64,000 bases of DNA from NCBI GenBank assembly GCA_028622995.1, contig JAJQJQ010000032.1, positions 2,046,001-2,110,000 on the forward strand. Direction: 5' to 3'. How positions within the stretch are numbered: position 1 is the stretch's first letter; each line of letters starts with the position of its first letter. This document shows, in pieces, positions 11,831 to 21,342 of this stretch. The notes below the pieces were generated by a model that had not been told where the DNA came from, ran no database searches, and was given only the letters and a program-made list of their open reading frames with translations. The DNA comes from Panagrolaimus kolymaensis (Eukaryota > Nematoda > Chromadorea > Rhabditida > Panagrolaimidae). The position numbers and the translations under genes are program-made.

Positions 11831-12522
11831 GTTTTGGATGTTTATTTATTTGACAAACGACAAACAATGTTAAATAATAAACTTGCATGCACGCTTTATT
11901 TTATTTTTTTATCGCTTCTTTGGCGATGTGTTTTTTTTGCTTTAAATAAAAAATTCTTTTTTAAATAAAAGTTAGTTTTCATTCATAAAAACAAGAATAT
12001 TTTCTTTTTATTTCTTAAATTTCAAAAGTTTTTGAATATTTTTTTAATACTTTTTTGTATGTTTTGTAGTATTGTAATTTTGGATTTCCTTTGCATAAAG
12101 GCTATTTGCGACTACACACAATTTGAGTTTTTTGAAAATAAATTCAGTCCGTCCAACTGGAATTGTGGCGACTCACATTCGTTTTGCTTTTTTCAATTTA
12201 AACTCTCAATATTTGTCTGCTCAAGAAATTACAGCTTGGATGAGAGAAAATTATCAAAATTACCGTGAAAGGGATTACAAAGCCACGTCGGTATATATAA
12301 ATATCTTTACCAAATTTTTATCCCTCATTCTTTAGCATAAGAAAAATTTCGTTGGTAAAAACGTTGAAAGAAAAAGTAAATGATGGTGGACGGCTTAATT
12401 GTTTCGTTTATGTGAAATTTCGAAAGGATGGAGATGTGAGTGACGTAGTCTATATTGGTTATCTCAGCTTAAACTTTATGAATGCCAATTTATCTGATCA
12501 AAAAACAAGATATGTACCATAA
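11757..12522 (+). pseudogene. forkhead-like gene fragment (tentative)
   Basis: Three open segments lie in order on the plus strand: 11757 onward (SLEKLLERNRTRAFSRMIYA...), about 12139-12290 (ends WMRENYQNYRERDYKA), and about 12344-12522 (IRKISLVKTLKEKVNDGG... to a stop). If the second ends at a GTCGGT donor near 12291, the join reads YRERDYKATIRKISL, which resembles helix 2/3 of a forkhead winged helix (YRENxxGWxNSIRHNLSL). The usual N-terminal strand and the key Asn-His of the recognition helix are not conserved. No single good start codon is seen. Read as a divergent or decayed forkhead-type gene; an unrelated orphan gene is possible. Confidence 0.3.
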
Positions 12523-13331
12523 AAAAAAAACAGAACTAAGCGCATCTAAAGAAATAAAGAAAGCGTCTAACAAGGGGCTCCGCAATCGATGTTAAAGTTC
12601 AAAAAACATCTAACGATCAAATGCAGGGTTTGGCGGAATTCCGCTTCCGCATTCCGCTTTTGCGGAATTCCGCGTGTTTTTGGACTTCCGCAAATTCCGC
12701 GGAATTCCGCAAAATTTTGCGGAATTCGAAAGCGGAATTAAACAAATTTTAAAAAATATTTAACAAAAACTTTTACATTTTTTTGCGGGAGTTTGATAAT
12801 AAAAAAATTCTGTGATCAAATGCCCAAAGAAGCCTTTAAAAATAATAAAAGTGTAAACACTTTTACACTGGGAAATCAAATTTTATTTCAGTACATTGTA
12901 ACGAATGAAATCAGTAGGGTAAGACAAACTTAAATTAAAAATATGTTCTTCTTTATTTTTGCGTACATGGAGAATATTTTACTTTTCTTTCATTTTTGAT
13001 TTTTTTATTGCGCATTAGAAATAAGTTAGTTTCTTACAAAATGTTTTTTGGTTCTTTTTGAAACTAATTTTGCAATCAAAAATAGCTGAAATAAATCGTT
13101 TGGCATTCTTTAAAATTTCAAAAGTGGGATATTTATGTTAAAATTGGTATAAATAATGATGATATCTATAGATGGTTAAAAGATTTAGGAATTCTTAATA
13201 TCGTAAAAATATAAATAATTTTGATTGTGAAAGCGCGACATGCTTTTAGATGTAAAAACAAACCTTTTTGGTGCTATAAGAAAAAATATTGTGGCTAAAC
13301 TTATCCTTAGTTCATTAATACATTATCTTTG

Positions 13332-13549
13332 CATGCTACCAGCGTTGTCGAATATTCGAAAACCTTCGAATATCGAATTCGAATATTCGATTCGATTCGA
13401 AAATTTTCGAATAATCGAATCGAATCGAATATTCGAAATTCGAAACCTTCGAATTTCGGGTTCGAATATTCGAAATATTCGGTTTTCGAATCGAATATTC
13501 GTTCGATATTCGATTCGATTATTCGATATTCGACAACACTGCATGCTAC
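13332..13549. mobile_element. hAT-type MITE nested in the larger element
   Basis: A 202-bp element at 13340-13541 begins CAGCGTTGTCGAATAT and ends with the imperfect complement ...CGACAACACTG. The interior consists almost wholly of TCGAATATTCGA-type palindromic words. Identical flanking 8-bp copies of CATGCTAC lie at 13332-13339 and 13542-13549. It inserted into the 1.37-kb hAT-type element, so it is the younger of the two. Confidence 0.9.
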
Positions 13550-13639
13550 CCATATTAAAGAAATTTTTTAATCAAAATTGATCTTTTTCCCGGCAACATT
13601 AAAGTAAAGAAGCTCTTTATCGCACTTTTTTACTCTAAA

Positions 13640-13831
13640 GTCCCCATTTTTCAAGGTCAAAATTTGCATTAATAAAGCATGCAACAGTCTCAAAGAATCT
13701 TTTAGCTTTTGATTATCGTCATATAGAAAAAATAAAATTTATCCACTTTGGATACAAAGGATTTGATACAGACACATACAATATTAAAATCGTTACCGTG
13801 GACTATAATGGAAAAAAAATGTATGTATAAT
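13640..13831 (+). other. open frame without ATG inside the hAT-type element
   Basis: A 63-codon stretch stays open to a TAA and includes KIKFIHFGYKGFDTDTYNIK; its last part is bounded by TTTTAG and AT-GTATGT, which could act as splice sites. It may be a relic of transposase or a captured host exon. No family recognised. Confidence 0.3.
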
Positions 13832-13996
13832 AACAAAAAAATTTTTTTGGTAATTCCGCTTCCGCATTCCGCTTTTGCGGAATTCCGCCTTTTTTTTACT
13901 TCCGCTTCCGCTTCCGCTTTTGCGGAAGTGAATTTTATAATTCCGCCTTCCGCGGAAGCGGAATTTTTTTCAATTCCGCCAAACCCTGATCAAATG

Positions 13997-14502
13997 GCAC
14001 AATTTGAAACTTTTTTAAATTATGAAATGCGATAGCTCAAAAAAGATGTGTAAAAAACCAAAAGCGCGTTTATTAAAAGTTGCTTTTCTATCCAATGCAA
14101 AATACAATAAACCATAACCAACAAACAAAGTTCTGGTTGCGAAACAAGTTCAATTTTTTGTTTTTGAATATTTTAATTGTTTTTTTTTCTTTCAATTTTT
14201 CTATGTTTTTTCTTTTCTAGACTTAAATAATTAAAGCGCGTAATTAAAATCACAAATGTATATCTTTTAATATTCCAATCAAATATGCAATAAATATTAT
14301 ATCATTGCTTTTTCAAGTTTTGATGAGTCTATTAATTCCAGTTTTGTGAAATTTTTATATTTACAAAATTCAATAAAACATAGCTAATCATATAAGGAGA
14401 GAAAAAAACAAATAAGAAACGTTTAACTGGGTTCAAATAAACCTCATTAAAAGCCTGGAATCCAACACTTTTCATAAATAAATTTCATTTTAAAACTAAA
14501 AT
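13997..14502. other. intergenic, no feature recognised
   Basis: AT-rich DNA between the hAT-type element and the 3' end of CHK copy 3. Nothing recognised. Confidence 0.4.
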
Positions 14503-15869
14503 TTAAACACCATATTTTTCAAAAAAATCTTTCATTTCTCCATCAAGTAGATTTGCAGCATCTTCAAATCCATGAAGCGCCTTGAGAACTCCATAATCAA
14601 GGTACGCGTCTTTGATAGCTTGATTTGGAATTTGTTTTTCGATGGCTTTTAGTAAAAATGTTACGCCGCATGGAAGCATATAAACTTGAGTTAAAAACAT
14701 AATTTTATATTCTTTTTTTAACTTTTCTGCTGTGTACGGAAGTTTAATTGAGTCACCATTAAATTCTTTTGTCAAACATTCCAAATAGTAATCAATTGCA
14801 AATTCCTCTGCTTGTCGGCGAACAACTCCATCTGCACACATGACTAAAAACCTTGCTAAATCAGCCATGGGTGAACCTTCATAAATAGTTTGCCAATCCA
14901 CAAATGCAGCAATGTTATTTTGAACATCTCCATTTTTGTCGATGGCCCACATGAAGTTTCCTCCATGCATATCTCCATGTACGATGACAGGGTTGAAACC
15001 TTTGTCTTTGTAAGATTGTGACATCGCATAATGATAATAATCTTTGCTTTCAAAGAATTTTCCATATTTCTCAATAAATGGTCGAAGTTTATCTAAAAAG
15101 ATAAGATTATAATTGGAAGATTGAACCAAAAAAACTAACCTTCTTGTTTTGAATTTTTCAAAAATGGTTCAAGCATGGGAGTTATAAAATCAATGACCTT
15201 TGCCATCGCTTCCTGATTTTTCAAATACTTTCCTTGCCATAATTTTGGATCAGCACATAGAATATTTTTATGCATGTGTGCTAAATGTCGAATAAAACAT
15301 TTAACTTGAGTCAAATTAATGTTTTCAAAAAATGATAGAGTTTTTCCACGAAGAGTTAAATCTTCCATATGCAAACATCCATCATGTTTACCAGGAACAA
15401 GCTCTAAGGTTTTATATACTTTTGGAACTGGAGCATCAAGAATTGGAGCTAAATGCTTATAAAAATTGCATTCAAACTCATGAATATCATTGAATTTTTC
15501 AATCAATTCATTTTTCATAAAATCTTCGTCTCCACCGCATTCAGAATTGGCTTTAATAAAAGATTCAAACCCAGGGATTTTAAGAATGGTGGTGTAAACA
15601 TCGGAAGTATTTTTGGAATCCACAAAAGTTAAAGTGCATCGAAGAATTTGAGAGGCAAAGCCCTTTCCTTCCGACACGTCATATGCCGTGATCTAAATAA
15701 GCAAATTTAATAACAAAAACCCCTGTATAAAATTTACCTCCTTGACTGGCCTTTGATTGTGAAGCTTTTGAAAAACTTTATCATTTTCCCGCAAAGATTC
15801 CAACAACCATTCAACATTTATTGAAGAACCACCAAATTTTTGGTTAACATCAACTACATCAGCGATCAT
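14503..15869 (-). CDS. CHK kinase-like protein (DUF1679 family), copy 3
   Basis: Complete three-exon gene: 15869-15738, 15692-15140, 15092-14503; 424 aa. Exons 1 and 2 have the same lengths (132 and 553 nt) as in copies 1 and 2. The catalytic loop is HGDMHGGN and the downstream metal motif FVDWQ; GCLHMEDLT lies in exon 2. Exon 1 has diverged more (GGSSINVEWLLESL) than in the other copies. A TATA-like TATATATAAATA box lies about 45 bp upstream. Presumed soluble ATP-dependent small-molecule kinase; substrate unknown. Confidence 0.92.
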
Positions 15870-15913
15870 TTTTGAGTTTTATTTTTTCAAAGTTTCCCAA
15901 AAAGTATAAGTTT

Positions 15914-15926
15914 TATTTATATATAT
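15914..15926 (-). promoter_or_regulatory. TATA-like box of CHK copy 3
   Basis: TATATATAAATA on the minus strand, about 45-55 bp before the ATG. Confidence 0.45.
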
Positions 15927-16355
15927 TTTTTTAAAGTGTCATTTTTGAAAATATAAATGTAGATTGCACAAAATTGTCTACATACATAAGGCTCTTGTAA
16001 TAATCGCATTAAAAGGTTGAGAGGAAAAAATGTGAAAAAACCCATTCAATTATTTTTTTAACATCAATTTTGCTGTCAGATTAAATCAAACCAATAGTGA
16101 ATGATGAAGTAGTTGAAAAAATAAAATTTTAATAATGCAAAAACGTGTATTTTTTGAAACTACAATTTTAATTATTCTCTTGGCTTTTGAAAATAAAATA
16201 CTGACTATTATTTCCTATAATTGTTTAGAAATCCACCAAATTTATATGATTTTCATGAGAAAACTTTTTTTATTTAACAAAAAAACAAAAATAGCATATT
16301 TTGATAAAAAAGAAATCCAAAACGCATACTTTCAAAAATAAAAACGAAAGCAAAA
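15927..16355. other. intergenic
   Basis: Upstream flank of CHK copy 3 and 3' flank of the truncated Hsp70. No coding exon recognised. Confidence 0.4.
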
Positions 16356-17270
16356 TTAATTACGCATGAAAACAATTTTCTTGCATTGTTCTTCCATTTC
16401 GTATTGATCTGCAATAAATCTTTGACTCATAGTCATATTGTTGATGATTTGGGTGACACTACCACCATTTTCAACTCGCGCAGTCACACTAAGATTTTGA
16501 ACTGAATCAATATCAAAAATTATTTCGATTTTAGGAATACCACAAAGAGGTGGAGAAATTCCTTTAAGTTCCAAAGTAGCAAGATGGATGTTATTTTCAG
16601 CCATGGCTCGTTCGCCTTCAAATATCTATAAAAAAATAATACTTTGTTTTGAAAACTTTTAAATTTTTGGGATCATATAAAATAAAAAACTTACTTTAAT
16701 TAAAGCACTTGTTTGATTATCTTTGAGGGGGGTAAATGTTTTAGTTTCTCGAATTGGAATGGTTGTATTTCGCTTGATAATGCTAACAAATGATCCATCA
16801 TTGATTTCAACTCCAATAGAATGTGGCGCAACATCGAGGAGCATAAAATCGTTAAAAACTGGGAGCGCCTTCGCAGAAATGCTAGCAGCAAAAAGTGTTG
16901 CACGATTAATAACTGCTTCGTCTTGATTTAAAATTCGGTTTAAATTTCCTCCATTAAAAAGTTGAGATACTAAGCTTTGAATTTTAGGGATATGAGCTGA
17001 TCCACCAACAAGAACGATTTCGTGGATTTGATCTTTATCCATTTTTGCATCACGAAGAGCTTTTTCAATGGGATCCAACACGTTTCTAAATAAATCAGCA
17101 CACATTTCTTCAAAACGGGTATTCGTGATACTTGAATAAAAATCAATAGAATCATAAAGTTTTGGAATTCCAATGCTAGCTTCTGGTGAATGGGACAATG
17201 TACACTTTGCTCGTTCACAAGCATTTCGAAGTAGACGAAGTGCATGTGGACTGGAAGTTAGATCTTTTTT
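16356..17270 (-). pseudogene. 5'-truncated Hsp70-like gene
   Basis: Two exons (about 17270-16695 and 16625-16356, joined by a normal intron) encode the second half of an Hsp70: the end of the nucleotide-binding domain (HEIVLVGGSAHIPKIQ, then LLDVAPHSIGVEI) and a short substrate-binding beta domain (ERAMAENNIHLATLELKGI). The N-terminal half, with phosphate-binding loops 1 and 2, is absent: similarity to the copy at 21-23 kb stops just before KDLTS. It lacks the C-terminal lid and EEVD-type tail. Most likely a truncated duplicate, although the reading frame and splice sites are intact. Confidence 0.8.
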
Positions 17271-18782
17271 GTTTTTGATTTTTAAATAAAGTATCAAAAA
17301 TGTTATAATATTATTGCTAAAATTAATACAGACCAAGAAATTAAACAAAATATGAATAAAAAAGCAACAAAAAGTATCAAAAAATTAGCGATAAGATTTT
17401 GGTAAAATTTGCTTACATTATTTATCTTTAGAAAGTTAATGAAAACATGAGAACGAGTAAAAGAAAAGCCTACTAAATGGCTAAATGGCGACGAGGTTTC
17501 TAGTGAATAATAATAAATAAAATTTGATTAAACCCTAATATTTTAGTTTGATTATTTATACCATTAAAAATTTCTATTTCGTTTCCATCTGTTGTAGTCC
17601 ATAAAGACTGAATAACCATAATCTTGAAAAAATTTACAATCAGAATGTGACAAGGTCCATGATTATTCGATAGCATCGAATTTTTTATACTTAAAATTAT
17701 TTTTTAACTACTTTTTCTTCATTTTTTTGAATTACATATTTACCTAATTATATCTGCTTTTTTGTTATACATATGAACCATAGTATCTTTAAATTTACAA
17801 TTTTTTGTAGAAGCTGAAATTTTAAATTTTAATTTTGTGAATCTTTTGGGAAATTCGCATTTCCAGCGGATGAGTATGAAAGTGTGATACTACACATAAA
17901 AAAATTTTTTGTTTAATATTAAAATAATTACCCTTTTTAGTTTGACAATTTCATTGAATGAATTTAATAATAAATTCTTTGAATTAAAGTTCTTTTCATT
18001 TATTTTTTCCCTTTTCAAGAAAATATTATTTGGTGATCTTGCAAAAGCATACGAACGTTGTAGAAAAAAATCTTTTTTGGGTCATAATCACCAATTTTTT
18101 TGTCTCTATTGATAAAGAAATTCCACACTTCAATGTTCAAAGCCGAACGTTAAAAATTTGAAGTCCACAATTATTTTATTGTCACAAGATCAGAAGTTTT
18201 TTTTTCTTTCTTGAAGATAAGAATTTGCACAGTCAATAATGAATCTGCTCGGTAAAAAATTTAAAAAAAGAAAATAAAATAAGGTAAGGTAAGTATTATT
18301 TTTTATCTTTAATACTTTGTATTGCATGCCTGCATTATTTCTTTTATCTGCATAAAAAAGCAAAGGACAACATAAAAGCAATAATATGTTTTCTATCATG
18401 ATATTTTATCAAAGTTTCTGTTTTAAGTCATGGAAAAAGAATAAATACAGGGCTAAAAACCAAAGAATAAAAAATAAAGTATAAAAAAGCTTCAAAATTT
18501 GCGATATAAAAGCCAGCGAACAAACAAAAACTTTTATCATATGTTTAATTTTGTGTTTGACAACAAAATCGAGCCGCATGGAACAAAAGGAGTGCTGGAC
18601 GACATCAACTTTTTAAAATTTTAAAAATCGGCATCGATATCTTAAATTTTATGCTGACATCGATATGTCGTTTTTTTCAATAAAGCGCCGACATGTTGAT
18701 ATCGCCCAGTTCTAAACTATATAAAGCCATTGCCTATATTAATTAATTTGTCCTGTCAGTAATTTAACAACAACAACAAAAA
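17271..18782. other. gene-poor stretch with possible relics
   Basis: No intact gene. A minus-strand open segment at about 17525-17690 contains IQSLWTTTDGNEIEIFNG and may be an orphan exon. A plus-strand scrap near 17470-17512 (KPTKWLNGDEVSSE) is similar to one near 26797-26835 (KPTIWLNESEVPGE). An imperfect inverted repeat lies at 18595-18709 (CTGGACGACATCAAC versus CTGGGCGATATCAAC). Confidence 0.3.
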
Positions 18783-18857
18783 ATGGTTGCTTGTTACATC
18801 TCTTTTATGCTTACTTTTTTACTTTTATTTTCTGTTTTAAATGTAGCAGTTGCATGA
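18783..18857 (+). CDS. very short ORF resembling a signal peptide (tentative)
   Basis: A 24-codon frame, MVACYISFMLTFLLLFSVL plus five residues and a stop, has the composition of a secretion signal and lies about 55 bp downstream of a TATATAAA box near 18719. Either the mature part has been lost, or an exon junction I could not place removes the stop. Low confidence as a gene. Confidence 0.25.
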   Translation: MVACYISFMLTFLLLFSVLNVAVA

Positions 18858-19081
18858 TAAAATATATCTTTAAAGACATGAAGCTTGATCAAAAGTATAT
18901 TTGTTTTATTATTTTTATTTCCGAACTTAAAAAATAATTTTTTTTCATTTTTCGAACTTCATAAATGCGTGTGAAAAGTGTTATCATTTTCTTAATTTTA
19001 CGTCCGGCAAAATCGAACCTTTGGATAATTTCTTATAATTTTTTTTAGCCGTAAATTCTACCGAAAAAACAAAGAGAAATA

Positions 19082-19210
19082 ATGCCTCTACATTGTGGCA
19101 GCTGTAATTGCGAGGATTACCGACCCGATATCTTTATGATTGGAACAATATTTGGAATTTGTCGATGCGGTCATGGCTCAAACGCTCATGGTCAAGTTAA
19201 CTACAACTAA
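19082..19210 (+). CDS. 42-aa Cys/His-rich small protein (tentative)
   Basis: Short frame MPLHCGSCNCEDYRPD... with the spacing C-x2-C-x-C-x2-Y-x-P, then CRCGHGSNAHG. The C-x-CGH-x4-H ending looks like a compact zinc-binding knuckle. It starts about 30 bp after a TTTTTTAG, a plausible cis- or trans-splice acceptor, and has a stop 36 nt upstream in frame. Too short to be sure it is translated. Confidence 0.35.
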   Translation: MPLHCGSCNCEDYRPDIFMIGTIFGICRCGHGSNAHGQVNYN

Positions 19211-19325
19211 CTAAAAAATATGAAATGTATCTTTTTTGTTTTGCTTATTACAACTTCATGTTAATAAATTGACTAGGCTCCACGCGGCCCTTCGGGCCGC
19301 CAGTAAATTGTTTTTTTAAATGATT

Positions 19326-19719
19326 TTAAAGGACCCTGTTCATTTCATCTTTTTTGAAATTTGTTTTCAAAAACCGCGGCTGGATATTCCATCATGCCGC
19401 AACATTGCAAAATGCAAAAGCCTTTGTTCCAATACTTAGAAAATTTTTTGTTTTTTTGAGAATTTCGCCTACATGATGAAGTCTTATAGCATTAATACTA
19501 CCTATATTCATTACTTTTAATATGATGATGAGTGTCGTAAAGCTATTTAGAAGAGTAGCTACATATGTGCATCATCAGAAAAAAACAAAAAAATTCAAAA
19601 ATTTTCTAAGTATTGGAACAAAGGCTTTTGCATTTTGCAATGTTGCGGCATGATGGAATATCCAGCCGCGGTTTTTGAAAACAAATTTCAAAAAAGATGA
19701 AATGAACAGGGTCCTTTAA
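19326..19719. mobile_element. TTAA-flanked foldback element (MITE-like)
   Basis: The left arm from 19330 and right arm to 19715 pair over about 140 bp (AGGACCCTGTTCATTTCATC and its complement), with a loop of roughly 100 bp around 19470-19570. Both ends are bounded by TTAA, suggesting a piggyBac-type target site; a TA duplication of a Tc1/mariner-like MITE fits equally well. No coding capacity. Confidence 0.75.
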
Positions 19720-19894
19720 TGTAATGTAATTTTAACACAGACATTTTACATAAAAAACAATACATAAATTTACAAAAATAAATGAGCGAATGTTCCTTTG
19801 ACCCTCCTATTGCTATTAATTTCTTTAATCTTTTCCTGATTATTGATTCCTTGGATCTTTTCTTTGCTATTGGGTCCATGGATCTCTTACTTTC

Positions 19895-20067
19895 TATTGC
19901 GGTTTACCGAATTTTTTCGGTTTGTAATTTAAAATCTGGAGATGTAATTATTAAATAATTATTGGGGACTTTGTATGGAACATAATCACAGACATGGGTT
20001 TCATTTATTATTTGAATACATTCTTCTTCATCTTCTTGATTTTTTAATACTTTGACGCTTATTCATT
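19895..20067 (-). other. orphan exon-like open segment
   Basis: Minus-strand frame of about 55 codons (VKVLKNQEDEEECIQIINE, then THVCDYVPYKVPNNYLIIT) with protein-like composition, ending at a TAA; an AG lies just before its first codon. No ATG and no neighbouring exon found. Possibly a gene fragment stranded between two transposons. Confidence 0.3.
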
Positions 20068-20085
20068 TACGTTGCTTTGTACAGC

Positions 20086-20529
20086 CTCTGCATTAGTGTT
20101 AAATTCCCGACCGAAAAGTCGGGAATTCCCGACTTCCCGACCGACTTTATCCCGACCGATTTCCCGACCGACAATAATTTTTATCCCGACTTTTCCCGAC
20201 TTTCCCGACCGACTCAACTTTTATCCCGACAAATAAGCAAAAAATAAATATAAAATTTTAAAATCATGTTTTAGCACCTTTAATTTAACCAAAAACCCTT
20301 CATTTATAGTTTAGATACGTTTAATATGTGATTTATATATAATTAAGCCACAGGGATTAATTTTAAAAAAAATTTCGCCACTCGCCTTATTTCCCGACTT
20401 CCCGACCGACGAAAATTTTTATCCCGACATTTTCCCGACTTTCCCGACCGTAGCAATTTCTATCCCGACAATTTTACGAATTCCCGACTTTTTTGTCGGT
20501 CGGATCGGGAATTTAACACTACTCTGCAT
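20086..20529. mobile_element. hAT-type MITE, 428 bp, with 8-bp TSD
   Basis: Element 20094-20521 starts TAGTGTTAAATTCCCGA and ends with the exact reverse complement. The interior is made of repeated TTCCCGACC/GGTCGGGAA words. Flanking 8-bp direct repeats CTCTGCAT lie at 20086-20093 and 20522-20529. The structure fits a short non-autonomous hAT-type element. The right TSD merges directly with the open frame of the BTB gene. Confidence 0.9.
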
Positions 20530-21097
20530 TGCTAATACTTTATCTGATAATATCGAAAAAATTACGCTTAATGACAAGTTTTTCGATAAATATGCAGACG
20601 TTTTTTTAATTTCGGCAGATCAAAAGCAAATTCCAACTTATCGGTATATCCTCGCAACGCATTCTGAAATTTTTGAAGAAATTTTCAATAAAAGATCATC
20701 AGAAATTCCAATCACAATCGACATCGAAAAATTCAATGAAGATACGATTTCGGCTGCCATTGATTTTTGTTATGGAAAACATGAAAAAATAGTTGGAAAA
20801 GAAACTAAGCTCCTAGAATTTGCTGTTAAATATGCCATGACAAAATTGAAGGTATGAGAGAGTATAGTATTTTGTAAAAATCAAAATTTTAAATTTTAGG
20901 ATGTTTGTTGCCTTTCAATGGAAAAAACTGTAAATGCAGAAAATGTTTGTGAATTTATTCAAATTGCTCATGCAAATAACTTTGAAATTTTAAAAATCAA
21001 ATGCTTAAAAGCTTTGGCTGAAAATCGAAGTATCATCCCTGCTGATGCTCTAAATGCATTGCCAAAAGAAATTTTACTCAAAGCTTTTTGTTCATAA
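20522..21097 (+). pseudogene. BTB/POZ-domain gene fragment
   Basis: Two joined exons (20522-20851 and 20900-21097, phase 0) encode 175 aa with a BTB core: KFFDKYADVFLISADQKQIP, then YILATHSEIFEEIF and later IDFCYGKHEKIVG, continuing into the BACK-like helices around EFIQIAHANNFEILKIKCLK. BTB proteins mostly serve as Cullin-3 substrate adaptors. No in-frame ATG precedes the domain; the frame runs straight into the hAT-type element at its 5' end. A start exon may lie upstream or have been lost. Called a fragment for this reason, though the retained part has no internal stop. Confidence 0.65.
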
Positions 21098-21342
21098 ATT
21101 ATTTTTCTTGTTGATATTCAATTATTTTTGCTATTCTTGCACCTCCATTTTTTTGACTTAAAACTTTGTTGAAACAGTTTAATTATTTTTTACTATTTTT
21201 TTATTTAGCACAGAAATTTTTTTTTTTAATAAAGTTAAAGTATGAAAAAAAAGTAATAATACAATATTAATCGCAGAAAAAAATTGGAGACCATTAAAAT
21301 ATACGAAATTTCTATCGAAAAAAAGCTATAAGCAAAATGGAA

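Larger units (their letters stand above)
12616..13996. mobile_element. hAT-type non-autonomous DNA transposon with 8-bp TSD
   Basis: The element spans 12624-13988 (1365 bp). Terminal inverted repeats start CAGGGTTTGGCGGAATT and end with its exact reverse complement, followed inside by runs of TTCCGC/GCGGAA subterminal repeats. It is flanked by identical 8-bp copies of ATCAAATG at 12616-12623 and 13989-13996, the length hAT transposases generate. No transposase is visible, only short open frames. A second element is nested at 13340-13541. Confidence 0.9.

Noticed and set aside
13323..13581. Arg/Ile/Phe-rich open frames on both strands near 13.3-13.6 kb
   Set aside because: They are translations of the TCGAATATTCGA repeat array of the nested MITE, not genes.
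17920..17955. AATTACCCTTTTTAGTTTGA resembling spliced leader 1
   Set aside because: Interrupted match in AT-rich DNA; no SL RNA fold or downstream Sm site seen.
18595..18709. Imperfect inverted repeat as a third hAT-like MITE
   Set aside because: TIR match is 13 of 15 but flanking 8-mers do not agree, so no target duplication supports it.
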